Assembly: GCA_003498085.1 (NCBI GenBank)
Contig: DNCM01000072.1
Span: 1 to 7,689 of the forward strand
Direction: 5' to 3'
From: a bacterium
GTDB lineage: Bacteria > UBA9089 > UBA9088
DNA: 7,689 bases
Shown here: positions 1-6,600 of the stretch, piece after piece
How positions within the stretch are numbered: position 1 is the stretch's first letter
Layout of the letters: every line of letters begins with the position of its first letter
Program-made: the position numbers and the translations under genes
The notes under the pieces: model-generated
Told to the model about the DNA's origin: nothing
Database searches by the model: none
What the model saw: the letters and a program-made list of their open reading frames with translations, nothing else

Positions 1-246
1 TTCAAAGACCTTGATGAATTTAAAGCCAAAGCATATACTTATCAACTATATTTCAACTACAAGAGAAAGAACAGATGGAAAGATAAGATGAGTCCCTATG
101 ACATCTTGATAAGAGACACCAATACAATCAACCCCAGTATTCTAAATCTGCCACCACCTATCTTAGAAGATTTCTATAGCCTCTTTAGGAACGAGTACAG
201 TATAGGGGGTGGTTACCTTGTGGGTAACGCAGTCATTATAAAATAA
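1..246 (+). CDS. IS transposase, integrase-core C-terminal fragment (5' end outside window)
   Basis: Frame 1 is open from the first base to TAA at 244-246 and gives 81 residues. The sequence has the look of the end of an integrase-core (rve/DDE) transposase: a helix beginning DLDEFKAKAYTYQLYFNY, then KRKNRWKDKMSPYDIL. This matches the family's usual YNxxRxHxxxxxxTPxExL stretch just after the catalytic glutamate. It is followed by a proline-rich tail (LPPPILEDFY). The catalytic D, D and E residues would lie upstream and are not visible. The IS family (IS481-like, IS3-like or another) cannot be fixed from this piece. The gene is cut by the window edge; nothing shows it is broken. The right end of the element should lie close to 246, but no terminal inverted repeat can be defined from one end. 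The link to transposases rests on motif resemblance, so the subfamily stays open. Confidence 0.75.
   Translation, partial: FKDLDEFKAKAYTYQLYFNYKRKNRWKDKMSPYDILIRDTNTINPSILNLPPPILEDFYSLFRNEYSIGGGYLVGNAVIIK
212..228 (+). repeat. Small perfect inverted repeat at end of transposase gene
   Basis: GTTACC (212-217) and GGTAAC (223-228) are perfect complements around a 5-base loop, TTGTG. They lie inside the last codons of the transposase. A hairpin here could be part of the element's 3' end, or it may be chance. No T-run follows directly, so it is not called a terminator. Confidence 0.3.
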
Positions 247-275
247 AAAATAAAGTAGCTTTTATGAAAAGTTTT

Positions 276-284
276 TGATATAAT
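276..284 (+). promoter_or_regulatory. Extended -10 promoter for the DksA/TraR-like gene
   Basis: TG-A-TATAAT (TG at 276-277, TATAAT at 279-284) is a perfect extended -10 element. No good -35 hexamer sits 16-18 bases upstream (about 255-262 reads GTAGCTTT), which fits an extended -10 promoter that does not need one. The predicted start of transcription, 7-8 bases past the -10, is at about 291-292. That leaves only 3-4 bases before the ATG at 295. The motif is seen directly; promoter activity is inferred, and AT-rich DNA produces such matches by chance. Confidence 0.55.
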
Positions 285-294
285 TAAATTAATT

Positions 295-654
295 ATGGAA
301 AAAGAAGATATTGAAAAGTTTAAAAGAATTCTTCTTAAGATGAAAAGAGACCATATCAAGGAAAGAAAAACGCTTGAAGAAGAATACCTTCGTCAATCAA
401 CCCGTAATCAAGCAGCAAATCTTTCTGCATATCCTTTACATACTGCTGATATATCAGGGGATATATATGAACAAGAAAAAGAAATTGCAGTCATTGAGAA
501 TATTTCAGAAATTATGCATAAGATTGACGAGGCATTACATCGTATAGATACAGGAAAATATGGCATTTGCGAAAAATGTGGGAAAGAAATACCTAAAACT
601 CGCCTTGAGATAATCCCATTTACAAAATTTTGTATTTCTTGTTCAAGAAAATAG
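295..654 (+). CDS. DksA/TraR-family zinc-finger regulator (YteA-like)
   Basis: This is a complete 119-residue protein. It has a charged N-terminal coiled coil (residues 1-38 rich in K/E/R), then the tip segment LSAYPLHTADISGDIYEQEK (43-62) with acidic D52 and D56. A second helix (about 63-87) follows, then a C4 zinc finger: C92-x2-C95-x17-C113-x2-C116. The finger carries the family signature GKYGICEKCGKEI...RLExIPFTKFC. The LSxYxxHxADxxxxxxYExEKE pattern matches the YteA/YocK-like branch more than Escherichia coli DksA, which is longer (about 151 residues). Family members bind the RNA polymerase secondary channel and adjust initiation, often with ppGpp; that role is inferred here. The start is fixed: an in-frame TGA lies at 265-267 and no other start codon falls between it and ATG 295. 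There is no Shine-Dalgarno sequence. The upstream neighbour is the transposase edge; downstream, the giant gene converges after 13 bp. Confidence 0.93.
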   Translation: MEKEDIEKFKRILLKMKRDHIKERKTLEEEYLRQSTRNQAANLSAYPLHTADISGDIYEQEKEIAVIENISEIMHKIDEALHRIDTGKYGICEKCGKEIPKTRLEIIPFTKFCISCSRK

Positions 655-667
655 CCAAAGAATTATT

Positions 668-3600
668 TTATTTCACAATTCCAAGCTTTCCGATGCACCT
701 TTGACCTTCTGGATTGGTTATTAAGTATATATAAACACCAGAAGATACCTCCTTCTCTGGGTTCTTCCAAATATAAACACCGCCATTCTCTGGTCTTATA
801 TCTATCTTCTTTATAAGCTCACCAGCAATATTGTATATCCTAATTGTTGCATACTCCGTGAGGTTTCTTTTTCTATATTTCTCATCTCTACATCCAAAAC
901 TTATACCATAATCCTTGTGTTTACTTGCGATATATGGGTTTGGAAAGACGATAACATCACCAAGCCTACTTGCTGTATGTGTTGCTGGGACAAGTTGGAA
1001 TATCTTTATTGAAGAAGGATCACTAGAGTTTCCAGCATTATCTACTGCCAAAACATAGACTGAGTATTTAAGCCCCTCTTTCCCAACAAAGGTTGTCTGG
1101 GTTTCCCTGTATTCACGAAATGTCCATGTCCCATCCCCTTCTTTTGAATAAAGGATATACTTTGCAATCCCAGAACCTGGAATATTAGCAGAAATTGGTG
1201 GATCAAGGACAGACCAAATAAGTGTTATAGTTCTTGTTTCTACAAAGCCATCAATTGAGGATACAATAGGAGGAATTTCATCTATATAACTTTCTATTGC
1301 CATCGCCTGCCACTTTCCATCATCAAACTTAATTTTTGGACTATTTACAACCTGAATTTTCTTTTGCTTTGTTCTTCCCCAAAACCATATCTCACCATTT
1401 CGTGGAATTTCCCCATCATACCTAAACTCTCCATTTTCATCTTTTGTAAAATAGCCAATGAGTGCTCTGGTAGCATCAACGAGAATTACTGGAGATTCCT
1501 CCATTATATCAAAATCATCCGAAAGAATATCCTTTAAGGCTATTGAGGAAATATCTTTATTCTCAAACCTTATAACATAAAAAACATATCCCCTTTCTTT
1601 AATATATTTTGGAATGCTCATCGTACTCAACTTTTCCTGTTGATCCAACGAAGATTGATTCAACAAAGATATCTTTCTTTTAGTAGAAAATGGTATTATG
1701 GTGTCTACAATGGTCTCTTCGCTTCCACTGTACTCAACAGTTTTTGTCGGATCATAGACAAACCAGGGTTTTATCTCTGCAGTTACATGTATGGTAGTAG
1801 TTCCTGTTACTGTTCCAACAACTGTGTTAACAATAAAGAATGGCAATCCTGGTGGAAAATCTATAGCTAGATCAGGATAAGGTGTCCCTATATTTCTTCT
1901 TCCTGCTCCACCTATTGTAAGACGATGTTCAGAAGGCCTTATCTTATTCTCTTCAACAGGATCTATTACCCACTGAAGAACCCATGTTTCCAGATATCTA
2001 GTAACAATAGGTTCTGTCCTACCCTGCTCATACTCTTTGCTATATTCTGACCTTGATGTTCCTGTTGGTATGTATTCAAGGATTTTTGGAAATGTAATGG
2101 TTATTGTTCCTCCTGATTCGAGGGTTCCTTCATTATAGATAAGAAATGAATATTTCCTTTCTTCTCCACTCCTCCCTTCTCCCCACATTGGGGCTATCGC
2201 TATCCTTAAGTTAACGGATGGCAATCCAACGATATCTTGTGTTATGCTCTCATTGTTGCACAGGTATGTCTCTGTTGCTAGATCTTCCGTGTATGTAATA
2301 GATGCATAGTTAAAAACATATGTTCCTGGTATGGCATCATCAGAAATTCTAAATCTAAGTTTTATTGTATACAAAAAACCGGGGGTCATTGTTCCAAGAA
2401 TTAATGTTACTGAAGCGACATCGCTTGAGCTTCCAATAATACTGATTGTAGGGGTGCCTTCGATATCAATGTATCTAAGTCTATTCTCATTTCTTCCACC
2501 TAAGGAATACTGGTCAAAGTAATCCACTAATATTACCCCATAAATGGTCATTGTTCCATTGTTTATAAATTCAATAGGATAAATTACCTCACTTCCTGGT
2601 GTAATAGTTCCCCTTGGACCCTTTTTATCTATTTCTAGATCAATTGCAGGAACTGAGACTATTGTTGTCCAGGTTGCATAATTATTTTCCTCAATAAGCT
2701 CCTTTGTGGTTGTTGTTATCGATGCGAAATTTGTAAGGACACTTCCTACTGGAACAGACTCTGGAACCCAAACTTTTATGATATATGGACCCTTTCTTCC
2801 TGAGCCTGGATGAAGATTTCCAATATCCCATTGCAAAATATTTCCTGTTATTGTATTTGGAGGTGGATTTGCATCCTTATATTCTACAGAAGGAGGAAGG
2901 ACATCATAAATAACAACATTATTTGCAACAAGATTTCCTTGGTTTTCATAGTATAAGTAGTAATGAATGTATGCCCCATTTGGCGGGACATATGATGGTT
3001 GCCCCATTGCTTCATCCCAGCCACACCTTCCATGATATTTTTCTATAACAAGATCAGGAACAAGTTCTACAATGTGCGATGTTACTGATGAATAGTTATT
3101 GACATAATCTTTTTCAGAAGAACTAGATGTAATGCTTGCATAGTTGACAAGTGTACTTGATGCAACCCCTGTTACACTTCCAATTATTGTTATGATAAAA
3201 CTTTCTTCATTACTTCCAAAGTCTCCAAAATCCCATTTAAGGATAAGGTTGTTGTTTGTTGTGTTTGTACTAAAGTTCGGCATATATGAAATTGGATAAA
3301 TTGTCCAGCCAAGGTATTCTATGTTATCTAATGGCAGGACATCATAGACACAGACATCATTAGCAGGTAGGGAGCCTGTTTTTTTACAATTTAGTGTATA
3401 TGCTATTTTGCTATCTTTACTAGTATATGTACCATAAGAACCTTCGTTCCTAAAATATGTTATATAACCATCTTTCCTTCCAATGAATAGATCTGGATTA
3501 CCATCACCATCTATATCGACAAAGGCTGGAGAAGCATTTCTTCCTACATTTATCCCAATATAATTTGCCTCTGATGGGAACTTCGAAAAGCCTGGGGATT

Positions 3601-6600
3601 GAAGAGAGCCTAGATTTTTATGTAGGTTTATGATACCATCTCTATTCCCAATAAACATATCCAAATCACCATCTCTGTCTATATCATAGAAACTTGGAAC
3701 GATCTCGTAATAAATTTTATCTAGATAGATATCTGGTTTTTTTATCCAATTTCCACCGCCTGCATTTTCATAATATTTCAATAAATACCCGCCCTCCCTT
3801 CCAACAACAAGGTCAAGGTCACCATCGCCATCTATGTCAACCGCACATGGTGTAGCATAGAAACTTCCAACATCGACATCTTTACCACCTGTTTGGAAAT
3901 TACCATTCTCAGACCAATTAAAACCAAAACCTCCATAAACCCTTATTTTCCCTAAGTGATATCCAACAAGTATTTCAACATCGCCATCGCCCTCTATATC
4001 AAGGACTGTTGGATGTGCCCTTAAATAACCAGTGGTTAAAGAACCTTCAAACGAATATGTTTCATCTTCATTTTTATAGAACAAAACATTACCTGCACCG
4101 TTTCCAACGATCAGATCAAGATCTCCATCGCCATCGAGGTCATGGAACCAGGGAGCAGAATAATCTCCTACATCTATAAAGCCATACTGATCAGTAATCC
4201 ATGTCCAGGGATGTTCTCTTATTTTCTTTTCTATTGAAAGGTCCATCGAAATAATATGGTTTAACCAAATACTGCTATTATTTCCCAAATAACCATCACA
4301 GCCAGGATAGAATAACTCTACTTTATTATTAAGGGTTGATGAATCGGGAAGACCGGGATCAGGGATACAATCAATTGTAATTATCCCCCACTTCTTTGTC
4401 TCTATAAAGACATCCCATTCAAGGATATTTTCTGTTATTGTTGAAGGATTTGGAGATGCAGAAATAAATGTAACATTTTCTGGGAGTGTATCTTTCACAA
4501 CAAAGCTTATATTACCAGGACCATTATTTCCATACTTGATATAGTATGTAATTGTTCCGCCTGGTGCAGCAGCAGAGATTTTCTCTGTTACATTCTTAAA
4601 GAATGCAATATTTCCGCCATTATAGCCAATAAATAGGTCGAGGTCGCCATCTGCATCTATGTCAATAAGCTCTGGGTGAAGGTTGAAAGGTTGATTGATA
4701 CCAGGGATATTGGAAATACTAAGAAGTTCAATAGGAGATGCCCAACTTGGGCTACCTGGACTTCCTATATTTTCAACAAAGGTAATTGTCCCATTGTTTC
4801 CATTTCCAACTAAAATGTCATAGTCTAAATCATTATCTATATCACCAAAACAGAGACTAGAATTCTTTGAAACATCTATATTTGCATAGTCATCAGAAAC
4901 ATGTATAAAGTTTGGTTCTTCTGGTGTTCCTTGATTTTTATAGAATGTAACCTTTCCATTTTCCCTTCCAATAAATAGGTCGAAGTCTCCATCGTTATCT
5001 ATATCACAGAATACTGGAGCAAGTTCCCCCTCTTCACCATTCACTTCGATGTATTCATCATTTACCAATGTCCATTTCGGCTCTTTCCAATCTCCATCGT
5101 TCCTATAATATTCAATATATTCATCTAATCCATCTCCCTGAAATAGATCAAAATCGCCATCGTTATCGATATCAACGAAGCAATGGCTATCACGGTATTC
5201 TTCTTCTATTATCACACCACCAGAGTAAGAGGCATAATCATTTGTAATAAGGGTCCATGATGGATTCCCTGGATCCCCATCGTTTCTTAAGAACTGCATA
5301 TCACGCCCTGAATATGGTGGTCCCTCGTATCCATCAACGATCATATCGTAGTCTCCATCACAATCGATATCAACAAACTTCGGCACACACCCCTGCTCTG
5401 TATTTATACCTGCATAGGTTATAGTTCCTAAGATAAAAGCTGGTTCCTTCTTCTGGAATTTATAAACATAAAGCTCAGGTGTTGGGATGTGAGTTGTCCA
5501 AGAGGATGTGATATTTTCTAAATGTCGAAAACCATTTACAGAGGTTATTGTCGCAATATTTGTAAGACTTGCTGAACCAAGAGCTTTTTCTGATATAGAG
5601 CCTTTTATTACGATAGTTTTTTCCTTGTTAATAGGTAAATTTTCAAGATTCCAATAATAAAATGTTATATTGTCAAGTGTTAAACTTCCGGATGGTATTG
5701 GATTAGTACTTACATTAACGATATCATTTGGAAGGTAGTCACCAACAAAAACATCATTTGCAGTGAATGGACCATAGTTTCCATATCTGATATAGTATGT
5801 TACAGATTCACCTGGAGACACATCCAAAGAACGAGTCATTTCATTTTTATAAAGGTCTATCGCATTCCCCCAGCCAATGAACATGTCATAATCAGAATCT
5901 CCATCTATATCGGCAAATGAAGGGGCAGTGAAAGTTCTTCCTGCATCATATATATTGTTATAATCGTTGGTAGCATACTCGAATGAAAAAGACGAAGGTG
6001 TCCCTACATTTCTATAGAACCAAACAAAGCCTTGCGAATCTCCAAAGAATAAGTCATAGTCTAAATCACCCTCTATATCAACGAAATATGGAGAAACACG
6101 GGAGCGACCGCTGCCGATATTGTCATCATTTTTATCCTTAAGTTCTCCTTTATTTCCCCACTCAGGAGAAGATGAATCTCCTGTATTCTCATACCAACAG
6201 ATGCCATCATCTTCTGTCCCAATAAATAGATCATAATCAGAATCTCCATCGATATCTACAAAGAATGGCATAGAATATGGTTTAACTATTTCTCTATTAG
6301 TAATTTTGTCCTTTATAAAACCTATCTTCTTAAATTTAGGCTCCTTTACACCACCTATATTTTTATAGTATGTTATCTCGCCGTGTGATTCTCCTATGAA
6401 GAGATCATAGTCAGAATCGCCATCTATGTCGCATAGAGAAGGGCTAATCCAGTGTGAACCTACAATTATCACCCCTCCATTTTCATCTATAACAAACCCT
6501 TTATTCACAAAATCTGGAGAATGTATAGTACCTTGATTTTCAAAGAAATAGACATTATCATCCTTTCCAACTAAGTAGAAATCAAAATCACCGTCTGCAT

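Noticed and set aside
635..650. Hairpin TTTCTT-GTTC-AAGAAA as a terminator for the regulator gene
   Set aside because: The stem is only 6 bp, all weak except one G-C pair, lies inside the coding sequence, and has no immediate T-run.
660..681. GAATT...AATTC inverted repeat between the convergent genes
   Set aside because: A 5-bp AT-rich stem with a 12-base loop is expected by chance in this AT-rich DNA.
1640..1870. 76-codon open frame on the plus strand
   Set aside because: It is antisense to the giant gene, with low-complexity composition and no recognisable domain; a shadow of the real frame. The same holds for the other plus-strand frames at 2331-2522, 6638-6823 and 6987-7253.
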